From contig JANYHE010000043.1 of NCBI GenBank assembly GCA_025359215.1, forward strand, positions 1 to 34,616: a stretch of 34,616 nucleotides of DNA, written 5' to 3'. Positions 6,901-13,965 of the stretch are shown in pieces. How positions within the stretch are numbered: position 1 is the first letter of the stretch; each line of letters begins with the position of its first letter. Position numbers and translations under genes: made by a program. The notes beneath the pieces are model-generated. The model saw nothing but the letters and a program-made list of their open reading frames with translations. It had not been told where the DNA came from and searched no databases. This DNA is from Hyphomicrobiales bacterium (lineage in GTDB: Bacteria > Pseudomonadota > Alphaproteobacteria > Rhizobiales > Aestuariivirgaceae).

Positions 6901-8283
6901 TTGTCTATCGTAGTTTGTAAGCGTTTTGAGCCGGTGCAAAACTTAGGCGTGACCTCGGTTGTTCGTGATAGCGACGTTTTGGTCGATGCGCTGGTCTGGG
7001 GCACAAAATGGGTTAACCCTTGGGGTGGTGCCTTGGTGATTCCCGTTTCGATTTATAACCCAATCAGTGATAGCACTGGGGCTTATGTGCCTAATGCTTT
7101 TGAAATAGCCGCCGTCAAAACCGTGCTTGAGAGCTTTAGCCATTATATCAACGTCACATTCGCGTTTGATCAGTCGGGCAGCGCCGGGGTTGAGGGCATC
7201 CGATTTGTTGTGGGCAAAAATGGTGGTGTCGGCACCTATGGATTTACGCAGCCACCAGGCCAAACCAGCTTCAATGGTGTGCCATATTCAGACATTGTTA
7301 TTTACCGCGACGCCTATCAAAGTGGAGCCAATTCAATTCTAAAGTCTGGCGGCGCTGATTTTGCGACTTATCTCCATGAGTTTGGACACGGCTTAGGTTT
7401 AGCGCATCCGCATGATCACGGCGGGGCAGCGGGTTCACCTTCATCTGTTTTTCCTTCCATTTTAGAAACTGTGGAGGGCCGGGGTAGTTTTGATCTCAAC
7501 CAAGGCATTAACACCATCATGAGTTACAATGACGGCTGGCAAACAGGCCCATTGGGCGGAGCGCCTCCGACGCTTTATGGCTATCAAGAAACGCCTATGG
7601 CTCTTGATATTTTAGCCTTGCAAAAGCTCTATGGTCCCAATTTGTCCTATCATCTAGGAGATGACAGCTATCAATTGGATGTGGCGAACGGCGGCTATAG
7701 CTGCATTTGGGATGCTGGCGGAAACGATACCATCACAGGTGCTTCGCAACTTTCCAATGTGCTTGATCTGAGGTCTGCCACGGGTTTGGTTGAGGTGGGT
7801 GGCGGCGGCTTTGTTTCTTATGCGCAAGGGATTTATGGTGGGTTTACTATCGCGGCGGGTGTGATTATTGAGAATGCTATCGGTGGCAATCTGGCTGATG
7901 TTATTACTGGTAACGTCGCAAACAACCATCTCACAGGTGGCGGCGGTGCAGACCAACTCACGGGCGGGGGAGGTAACGATAGTTTTGTTTTCACCAGCAT
8001 TGCTGACTCAAACATAGGCCAATTTGATACGATCACAGATTTTTCTAACGGATTTGATCATCTCGATTTGAGCTTGATTGACGCAAATGTTTCACTGGCA
8101 GGAGATCAAGCCTTTGTATTTTTAGGTGAGGCGGGCGCATTCACAGCGGCGGCTCAAATTAGAGTTGCCTATTCTGGTGCTGATACTTTTGTCTATGCGT
8201 CAGTAAATTCTGATTCCGCTTCAGAGTTTTGCTTGAAACTTTCCGGCCATCATGTGTTAAGTAGTTCAGACTTCTTTCTCTGA
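6901..8283 (+). CDS. Serralysin-like (M10) metalloprotease with RTX-type C-terminus
   Basis: This 460-residue protein has the metzincin zinc site HEFGHGLGLAH (H159, E160, H163, H169) and the Met-turn SYND with M207, so the peptidase domain appears intact. Residues about 340-370 contain glycine-aspartate nonapeptides (GGGGADQLTGGGGNDSF) that bind calcium in RTX proteins, followed by a serralysin C-terminal type domain. There is no signal peptide. Proteins of this type leave the cell by a type I secretion system using a C-terminal signal, but no ABC exporter genes are in the window. The start is TTG at 6901 with AAGGG upstream; no ATG fits upstream of the domain. It lies between ilvB (89-base gap) and ilvN (16-base gap), an unusual place for such a gene. 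It may be acquired; its codon use looks more AT-tolerant than ilvB, by eye only. Confidence 0.88.
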   Translation: MSIVVCKRFEPVQNLGVTSVVRDSDVLVDALVWGTKWVNPWGGALVIPVSIYNPISDSTGAYVPNAFEIAAVKTVLESFSHYINVTFAFDQSGSAGVEGIRFVVGKNGGVGTYGFTQPPGQTSFNGVPYSDIVIYRDAYQSGANSILKSGGADFATYLHEFGHGLGLAHPHDHGGAAGSPSSVFPSILETVEGRGSFDLNQGINTIMSYNDGWQTGPLGGAPPTLYGYQETPMALDILALQKLYGPNLSYHLGDDSYQLDVANGGYSCIWDAGGNDTITGASQLSNVLDLRSATGLVEVGGGGFVSYAQGIYGGFTIAAGVIIENAIGGNLADVITGNVANNHLTGGGGADQLTGGGGNDSFVFTSIADSNIGQFDTITDFSNGFDHLDLSLIDANVSLAGDQAFVFLGEAGAFTAAAQIRVAYSGADTFVYASVNSDSASEFCLKLSGHHVLSSSDFFL

Positions 8284-8299
8284 CCATAAAGTTGAAACC

Positions 8300-8863
8300 A
8301 TGACCCAAGCAGCAACAGCCGAACCGCAATCAGCTTACTTCATCGACACCAAGAAATTGGAGGTGAACACCCACACACTAGCTGTGGTAGCGGAAAATCA
8401 ACCGGGTGTTTTGGCGCGCATCATTGGGCTGTTTGCTGGGCGAGGCTACAACATCGACTCGCTTACGGTTTCTGAAACTGAGCATGAAAAACATGTGTCG
8501 CGCTTCACGATTGTGACCAGTGGCACAGCGCCGGTGGTGGCTCAAATCAAAGCTCAGTTGGAGCGCATGGTTTTGGTGCATTCCGTGGCGGACCTCACAC
8601 TTGCAGGAAATTATCTGGCGCGCGAGCTTGCCATGGTGAAAGTGGTTGGCGTTGGTGACAAGCGCGTGGAGGCTCTGCGGCTGGCCGATGCGTTTCGCGC
8701 CCGCGTGGTGGATGCTTCAACCGACAGCTTCGTATTCGAGCTCACAGGCAAGCCCGACAAGATTGATCAGTTCATCTCGCTGATGGTGCCGCTGGGATTA
8801 GTCGAAGTGGCACGCACAGGTGTTGCCGCGATTTCGCGCGGGCCTGAGGCGATGAAGGCCTAA
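8300..8863 (+). CDS. ilvN: Acetolactate synthase small (regulatory) subunit
   Basis: This 187-residue regulatory subunit activates the large subunit and gives feedback inhibition by branched-chain amino acids. An N-terminal ACT domain (about residues 25-100) is seen in LAVVAENQPGVLARIIGLFAGRGYNIDSLTV, the effector-binding loop. It is followed by the C-terminal domain with RELAMVKV, and FVFELTGKPDKIDQFI. Length and motifs match IlvN/IlvH (ilvH in many alphaproteobacteria). It starts 16 bases after the metalloprotease stop and therefore is probably made from the same transcript as ilvB, under the leader attenuator. It converges on the small membrane peptide gene with a 15-base gap. Confidence 0.95.
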   Translation: MTQAATAEPQSAYFIDTKKLEVNTHTLAVVAENQPGVLARIIGLFAGRGYNIDSLTVSETEHEKHVSRFTIVTSGTAPVVAQIKAQLERMVLVHSVADLTLAGNYLARELAMVKVVGVGDKRVEALRLADAFRARVVDASTDSFVFELTGKPDKIDQFISLMVPLGLVEVARTGVAAISRGPEAMKA

Positions 8864-8878
8864 AAAAAATTAGCGAGA

Positions 8879-9025
8879 TTAAAATGGCAGAAAGCTGATC
8901 GTGTTGTCCATCGCTTGTGCAACGGCCAGAGCGGCCATGGTGCCAGTGAACAGCGTGAGGCCAACGAGACCTAAAAATACGCGACGTAGAAACTTGGCAT
9001 CAGCAGTCATTGTTGTAGAACTCAT
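8879..9025 (-). CDS. Small membrane peptide, 48 residues
   Basis: This short frame starts at ATG 9025 and ends at TAA 8879-8881. A very strong ribosome binding site, GGGGGAG, lies six bases upstream of the start. The peptide has a basic segment (KFLRR) followed by a single hydrophobic stretch, VFLGLVGLTLFTGTMAALAV, then a short polar tail ending SFLPF. This predicts a single-pass membrane peptide with the N-terminus in the cytoplasm. I do not recognise a family. It follows leuC on the same strand after 112 bases and may have its own promoter. It is too short for routine gene calling. Confidence 0.7.
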   Translation of the reverse strand: MSSTTMTADAKFLRRVFLGLVGLTLFTGTMAALAVAQAMDNTISFLPF

Positions 9026-9088
9026 ATTAACTCCCCCGGCATTACGCGCCGTTACTCACCACACACGAATCGTGAGATTAGGACGCAG

Positions 9089-9114
9089 AGGTTTCATTAA
9101 CGTAAACGAAACCT
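9089..9114 (-). promoter_or_regulatory. Hairpin after leuC
   Basis: AGGTTTC (9089-9095) pairs perfectly with GAAACCT (9108-9114), 12-base loop, 23 bases downstream of the leuC stop. No T tract follows on the minus strand, so it may be a factor-dependent end or a stabilising 3' structure. It separates leuC from the small membrane peptide gene. Confidence 0.4.
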
Positions 9115-9137
9115 AAGACAACCGTAAAAAATTGTAA

Positions 9138-10541
9138 TTATCCGCGAATATCCACAAATTTGCCTGCAAGAGCTGCCGCTGCTGCCATTTGGGGCGAAAC
9201 GAGATGTGTGCGGCCTTTGTAACCCTGCCGGCCTTCGAAATTGCGGTTCGAGGTGGAGGCGGCACGTTGGCCGGGTTTTAATTGATCGGGGTTCATGGCC
9301 AAGCACATCGAGCAGCCGGGTTCACGCCATTGGAAGCCTGCGGCCAAGAAAATCTTGTCCAAGCCTTCGGCTTCGGCCATTTCCTTCACCAAGCCGGAGC
9401 CTGGAACGATCATGGCATAATCCAATGAGCCAGCAATTTTTTTGCCTTCAACAATTTTGGCCACGGCGCGCATATCTTCAATGCGGCCATTGGTGCAGGA
9501 GCCTATCCAGATTACATCAAGCGGAATATCCGTGATTTTCTGGCCCGCATGAAGACCCATATATTCAAGCGCGCGGATTTTGGATTGGCGCTTGCCTTCA
9601 TCTGCAATCGTTGCAGGATCAGGAATAATGCCAGCCACCGAAACAACATCTTCAGGGCTGGTGCCCCAGCTTACGATGGGGGGCAGATTGGCGGCATCGA
9701 GTTTTACGATGCGGTCAAAATGAGCGCCTTCATCTGATTTCAACGTTTCCCAATATTTGAGAGCCGCGTCCCACTCAGCACCTTTTGGCGCTTTGGGTTT
9801 GCCCTTCAAGAAAGCGTATGCTTTTTCGTCCGGCGCAATCATCCCGGCACGAGCACCGCCTTCAATGGTCATGTTGCAAACCGTCATGCGGCCTTCCATC
9901 GAAAGATCGCGGATGGCTTCGCCCGCAAACTCGATCACCGAGCCGGTGCCGCCCGCTGTGCCGATTTCTCCAATGATGGCGAGAATTATGTCCTTGGCTG
10001 TGGAATGCTTGGCCAATTTGCCATTCACTTCCACTTTCATGTTCTTGGCTTTTTTCTGGATCAGCGTTTGCGTGGCCAGAACGTGTTCCACTTCGGAAGT
10101 GCCAATGCCATGGGCCAACGCGCCAAATGCGCCGTGAGTTGACGTATGGCTATCACCGCAGACGATTGTGGTGCCGGGCAAGGTAAAGCCCTGCTCAGGC
10201 CCCACCACATGCACAATGCCTTGGCGCTTATCGAGTTCATTGAAATATTCAATGCCGAATTCTTTTGCGTTGTTGGCAAGAGCTTCAACCTGAATGCGGC
10301 TTTCTTCTTCGGCAATACCTTTGGAGCGATCTGTCGTTGGCACGTTGTGATCAACTACGGCCAGTGTTTTTTCGGGGTGACGCACTTTGCGGCCCGTCAT
10401 GCGCAAGCCTTCGAAAGCTTGAGGGGAGGTCACCTCATGGATCAAGTGGCGATCAATATACAAAAGGCAGGTGCCATCATCGGCTTCGTGAGCCAGATGA
10501 TCGTCCCAGATTTTGTCATAAAGAGTGCGTGCTTTGGCCAT
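9138..10541 (-). CDS. leuC: 3-isopropylmalate dehydratase large subunit
   Basis: LeuC, with the small subunit LeuD, isomerises 2-isopropylmalate to 3-isopropylmalate in leucine synthesis. It is an aconitase-family protein with one [4Fe-4S] cluster. The 467 residues match the family length. The N-terminal [17 protein letters not shown] is typical, as is [21 protein letters not shown]. Cluster ligands are visible in [11 protein letters not shown] (near residue 345) and [11 protein letters not shown] (near 405-410). The gene has an ATG start at 10541. leuD is not next to it, which is common in alphaproteobacteria. A candidate promoter lies just upstream, after the aldolase gene. No Leu-rich leader peptide is visible before it. 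Confidence 0.96.
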   Translation of the reverse strand: MAKARTLYDKIWDDHLAHEADDGTCLLYIDRHLIHEVTSPQAFEGLRMTGRKVRHPEKTLAVVDHNVPTTDRSKGIAEEESRIQVEALANNAKEFGIEYFNELDKRQGIVHVVGPEQGFTLPGTTIVCGDSHTSTHGAFGALAHGIGTSEVEHVLATQTLIQKKAKNMKVEVNGKLAKHSTAKDIILAIIGEIGTAGGTGSVIEFAGEAIRDLSMEGRMTVCNMTIEGGARAGMIAPDEKAYAFLKGKPKAPKGAEWDAALKYWETLKSDEGAHFDRIVKLDAANLPPIVSWGTSPEDVVSVAGIIPDPATIADEGKRQSKIRALEYMGLHAGQKITDIPLDVIWIGSCTNGRIEDMRAVAKIVEGKKIAGSLDYAMIVPGSGLVKEMAEAEGLDKIFLAAGFQWREPGCSMCLAMNPDQLKPGQRAASTSNRNFEGRQGYKGRTHLVSPQMAAAAALAGKFVDIRG

Positions 10542-10573
10542 GGTTCTAATCCGTGATTGCTATTTGGATGCGG

Positions 10574-10601
10574 TATTTAGCAATTAAAAGCCTTGAGTCA
10601 A
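10574..10601 (-). promoter_or_regulatory. Candidate promoter of leuC
   Basis: On the minus strand TTGACT (bases 10601-10596) is followed after 16 bases by TAAATA (10579-10574), about 33 bases upstream of the leuC start. It lies in the 82-base gap after the aldolase-like gene, so leuC may be transcribed separately from the pab genes. Confidence 0.4.
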
Positions 10602-10623
10602 ATCTTCGCCTTCAAGTGCTACA

Positions 10624-11277
10624 TTAGACGATGCTCTGCCCGGTCTTCTTCCAATCCGCCAAGAACGATTCAATGCCCTTGTCCGTGAGGGGGTGCTTCA
10701 CCAGGTTTTTCAAAACGGCAGGCGGAGCTGTGGCATAATCAGCCCCGATCAAAGCCGCTTCACGAATATGATTGGCGGTGCGCACCGATGCCACCAAAAT
10801 ATTCGTATCATAATCATAATTGTCATAAATCTGGCGGATCTCGGAAATCAAATCCATGCCGTCAATATTAATGTCATCCAAGCGGCCCACAAACGGCGAG
10901 ATGAAAGTTGCACCAGCTTTGGCCGCAAGCAATGCTTGGTTGGCGCTGAAGCACAACGTCACATTCACCATGGTGCCTTCGGAGGAGAACACTTTGCAGG
11001 CCCGCAAACCATCCACCGTGAGCGGCACTTTGATGGTTACATTCTTGGCAATTTTGCGCAGCACATTGCCTTCTTTAATCATGCCATCAAAATCCAAGGC
11101 TGCAACTTCTGCACTCACCGGTCCTTCCACGAAGCTGCAAATCTCAGCAATCACTTCTTTGAAGTCACGGCCCGATTTGGCAATCAGCGAAGGGTTGGTC
11201 GTAACACCATCGAGCAGCCCCATGGACTGGATTTCTTTTATTTCAGCAACTTCGCCCGTATCAGCAAAAAATTTCAT
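10624..11277 (-). CDS. fsa: Fructose-6-phosphate aldolase / small transaldolase (FSA/TalC type)
   Basis: This 217-residue protein belongs to the short transaldolase-like family. The N-terminus [32 protein letters not shown] is diagnostic. The Schiff-base lysine is K83 in TIKVPLT, and the barrel ends with [27 protein letters not shown]. Members act either as fructose-6-phosphate aldolase or as transaldolase of the pentose phosphate pathway; sequence reading alone does not separate these. In many Rhizobiales it is annotated as the transaldolase. It starts three bases after the pabC stop, so it is the last gene of the pabB-pabA-pabC run. Confidence 0.9.
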   Translation of the reverse strand: MKFFADTGEVAEIKEIQSMGLLDGVTTNPSLIAKSGRDFKEVIAEICSFVEGPVSAEVAALDFDGMIKEGNVLRKIAKNVTIKVPLTVDGLRACKVFSSEGTMVNVTLCFSANQALLAAKAGATFISPFVGRLDDINIDGMDLISEIRQIYDNYDYDTNILVASVRTANHIREAALIGADYATAPPAVLKNLVKHPLTDKGIESFLADWKKTGQSIV

Positions 11278-11280
11278 GGT

Positions 11281-12099
11281 TCAAGTCCTTCCAATGAGAG
11301 TTTCGAGTTTATGCTTTATATCGTGAATGGGCCGCGTGCCCAAAGTCCTATCGTCCAACATGGTCACAGGCGTTGCTAAACGCAAGCTGTTGGTGCGGAA
11401 CACCGCGTCGGCTAGAAACACATCTTCCAAAGTCACTATAGCCTCAATCGGTTTTAGCTGCATTTCATGTGCGTGGTGCAAAAGTTTGGCTCGCGCGATG
11501 CCACACAAAATACCTTGGTCAAAACGCGGCGTGATCAGTCGGTCGCCTTTCACCAAAAAAACATTACCAATCGTAGTGCAGGCAACATGCCCAGCCGCGT
11601 TCAGCATCAGCGCGTCATCGGCCCGATCAGTCACTTCCCGCGCTGCCGCTATATTATCAATATACGAGAGCGTTTTGAGCCGCGATGAAGGTGCGGTTTC
11701 GTTGCGCCGAACAGTTGACACCGCGAGTGTGATCGACGTGGGGTGAGAGGGATCAAATGCCGATAGTGTGATGAGCAAACTGGGAGACTCGCCAAATCCC
11801 GTGAGTGCCCTTGGCATCACAACGCCGCGCGTAAGCGTGATGCGCATGACGGCTACATCAAATTTATTTTGCGCCAAAACTGTGGCGACACCATCATGTA
11901 TTCTCGTGAGATCAAAACCGATACCTAATTCACGGGCGGCACCTTCCATGCGGGCCAGATGTTCCTCCAACCACACGGCATGATCATCATAAACGGCGAT
12001 GGTTTCAAACACACCATCGCCCAAGGTCAGGCCGCGATCTGCTGGATCAAGCTGAAGTGGCCCCTCAATGATTGCACCGTTAAACCAAACCACACTCAT
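11281..12099 (-). CDS. pabC: Aminodeoxychorismate lyase-like class IV aminotransferase
   Basis: This fold type IV PLP enzyme has 272 residues. It has the family motif RGLTLGDGVFETI near the N-terminus, the PLP-binding lysine K142 in LKTLSYIDN, and the phosphate-binding TTIGNVFLV region. The position directly after pabB and pabA, with ATGA overlap to pabA, supports the role of 4-amino-4-deoxychorismate lyase, which releases pyruvate and yields p-aminobenzoate for folate. Branched-chain or D-amino acid aminotransferases share the fold, so the substrate assignment rests on context. Confidence 0.85.
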   Translation of the reverse strand: MSVVWFNGAIIEGPLQLDPADRGLTLGDGVFETIAVYDDHAVWLEEHLARMEGAARELGIGFDLTRIHDGVATVLAQNKFDVAVMRITLTRGVVMPRALTGFGESPSLLITLSAFDPSHPTSITLAVSTVRRNETAPSSRLKTLSYIDNIAAAREVTDRADDALMLNAAGHVACTTIGNVFLVKGDRLITPRFDQGILCGIARAKLLHHAHEMQLKPIEAIVTLEDVFLADAVFRTNSLRLATPVTMLDDRTLGTRPIHDIKHKLETLIGRT

Positions 12100-12653
12100 G
12101 CCACATGCCTCAAAAAATTTCGCAACAGATCATAGCCATGTTCGGTGAGAATTGACTCGGGATGAAACTGCACTCCGAATGTGGGGTGAAACTTATGTTG
12201 CAATCCCATTATTTCACCATCATCGCTGCGGGCTGTAATTTCCAAATCTGTATTTTCAACACGGTCTACAATGAGCGAATGATAGCGGCCCGCTGAAAAG
12301 CGCTGCGGCACATTTTCAAAAATACCTGTGCCTGTGTGGTCAATTTCTGAACTGTCGCCATGCATGGGCTTGCGGGCGCGCTTCACTTCACCGCCAAAAA
12401 CTTCACCAATCACTTGGTGGCCTAAACAAATTCCAAGTATGGGAAGTTTGCCCGAATAGTCGCGCACGATTTGCATTGAAGCCCCGGCCTGTAGGGGTGC
12501 ACAGGGGCCGGGGGAAATAACAATCGCCTTGGCATTGAAATCAGCAGTCACCACTTCATCATTTCGCACGACCTTTGTGCGATGCCCCAGCTCTTCAAAA
12601 TAACGCGCCACGTTAAAAACAAAACTATCATAATTATCGACAATCAGAATCAT
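12096..12653 (-). CDS. pabA: Aminodeoxychorismate synthase component II (glutamine amidotransferase)
   Basis: This class I glutamine amidotransferase supplies ammonia to PabB for 4-amino-4-deoxychorismate. The 185 residues include ILIVDNYDSFV, the oxyanion-strand motif SPGPCAP, the nucleophile C76 in GICLGHQ, and the H164/E166 pair in VQFHPES. PabA and TrpG cannot be told apart from sequence alone, and a single protein may serve both. The overlap with pabB (ATGA) and with pabC (ATGA) makes the PABA role most likely. Confidence 0.9.
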   Translation of the reverse strand: MILIVDNYDSFVFNVARYFEELGHRTKVVRNDEVVTADFNAKAIVISPGPCAPLQAGASMQIVRDYSGKLPILGICLGHQVIGEVFGGEVKRARKPMHGDSSEIDHTGTGIFENVPQRFSAGRYHSLIVDRVENTDLEITARSDDGEIMGLQHKFHPTFGVQFHPESILTEHGYDLLRNFLRHVA

Positions 12654-13945
12654 GGCTGAAAGGCCTCCATGATGCGTTTGATTTTGGTGAGGCTTTCTTC
12701 ATATTCTGCGGCTGGTTGTGAGCGCGCCGTAATGCCGCCGCCGCCCGCCACATGCGCTTTGCCATTCGCAAATAATGCAGTGCGAATGGCTATATTGAAA
12801 TCACAGGCACCATTGAAACCCAGATACCCAATCGCGCCACAATAAACGCCGCGGGCCTGACCTTCCAATTCTGCAATAATTTCCATGGCGCGAATTTTAG
12901 GTGCACCCGTAATCGACCCCCCGGGGAAAACTGCGGCGAGCACATCAACCAGATCCAGCCCTTCGCGCAAATCACCCTGCACCACTGAAACCAGATGATG
13001 CACATTGGCATAAGACTCCAAGCCGCAGAGCACCGGAACTTTCACTGTGCCGGGTTTCGATATGCGCGAGAGATCATTGCGTAACAAATCCACAATCATC
13101 ACATTCTCAGCGCGGTCTTTGCGGCTGGCTTGCAATTCCACAATCAACTCAGCATCACGCGCCTCATCCACATCACGCCGCCTCGTTCCTTTAATGGGTC
13201 GCGCTTCAACGCGTCTGTCGTTACAATTGACAAGACGCTCCGGCGAGCTTGAAACAATCTGCACATCGCCATAATCAAGGTGGGCCGCAAATGTTGCAGG
13301 GTTCATGTCGCGCAAGCGGCGATAGAAGGCGTAAGTGTCAAAACCTTCTGGAATGTCGGCCACGAAACATTGCGTGATATTGGCCTGAAAAATATCGCCC
13401 ACCAAAATATAGTCGACAGTTTTTTGCACGGCGGCTTCATAAGCATCTCGCGTGAAATTGGATTTCCAATTTTCAATCACCGCCGAACCATAAGTGCCAA
13501 CTTTATGCTTCAATAGTTTTTCTAACACATCAGCCGCGGCTTCGGACTTCGAAACAATCCAAGCCCTCTCCTGCAAATGATCAAAGCTGATCACCGTGTC
13601 ATACACATGCAAAATCATGTCGGGACAAAGGGGAGTAAACTCAGGCACCTTTGAATGGGCTTCAAGCGTGCGGCCAAATTCGTATGAAATATATCCAGCC
13701 AACCCGCCTTGAAAAGGCGGCAAGCCTGAAACGTGTTCCTGAGCCCCCGCTTGCAACACCTGCCGAATATCGTCGAGCGAAGCGTTCTTTAAAGTGGCTG
13801 ATGGATTGCATGCTAAATAAGAATAGCGGCCCAAATGCTCATGCCGCATTACACTTTCAAGAAGCGTCAGGTTCTGCTCACCTCGCAACCGTGCCGCAAG
13901 GGAGGCGGGTTCCAAATACAAGATTTCACGAACAAGGGGTTTCAT
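12650..13945 (-). CDS. pabB: Aminodeoxychorismate synthase component I
   Basis: PabB aminates chorismate to 4-amino-4-deoxychorismate using ammonia from PabA. The product has 431 residues from ATG 13945. The chorismate-binding core includes GDIFQANITQ, the PIKGT motif with K252 (a lysine typical of PabB, where anthranilate synthase has Ala), LRNDLSRI, and PGGSITGAPKIRAMEII. This lysine argues for PabB rather than TrpE. A TTG in frame at 13981 would add 12 residues but has no better ribosome binding site. It is the first gene of pabB-pabA-pabC-fsa, and it diverges from priA across about 20-55 bases depending on the starts used. Confidence 0.93.
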   Translation of the reverse strand: MKPLVREILYLEPASLAARLRGEQNLTLLESVMRHEHLGRYSYLACNPSATLKNASLDDIRQVLQAGAQEHVSGLPPFQGGLAGYISYEFGRTLEAHSKVPEFTPLCPDMILHVYDTVISFDHLQERAWIVSKSEAAADVLEKLLKHKVGTYGSAVIENWKSNFTRDAYEAAVQKTVDYILVGDIFQANITQCFVADIPEGFDTYAFYRRLRDMNPATFAAHLDYGDVQIVSSSPERLVNCNDRRVEARPIKGTRRRDVDEARDAELIVELQASRKDRAENVMIVDLLRNDLSRISKPGTVKVPVLCGLESYANVHHLVSVVQGDLREGLDLVDVLAAVFPGGSITGAPKIRAMEIIAELEGQARGVYCGAIGYLGFNGACDFNIAIRTALFANGKAHVAGGGGITARSQPAAEYEESLTKIKRIMEAFQP

Positions 13946-13965
13946 TGCAAAATATATAGGGCTGG

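Noticed and set aside
8901-9116. Plus-strand frame of 71 codons opposite the small membrane peptide gene
   Set aside because: It has no ribosome binding site and no recognisable features, while the minus-strand frame has a very strong one and a membrane segment.
10542-10623. Possible Leu-rich leader peptide attenuator before leuC
   Set aside because: No short frame with Leu codons and no terminator hairpin in the 82-base gap; only a candidate promoter.
12096-12653. Assignment as trpG (anthranilate synthase component II)
   Set aside because: Possible as a shared protein, but it overlaps pabB (PIKGT lysine type) and pabC, so the PABA role is favoured.
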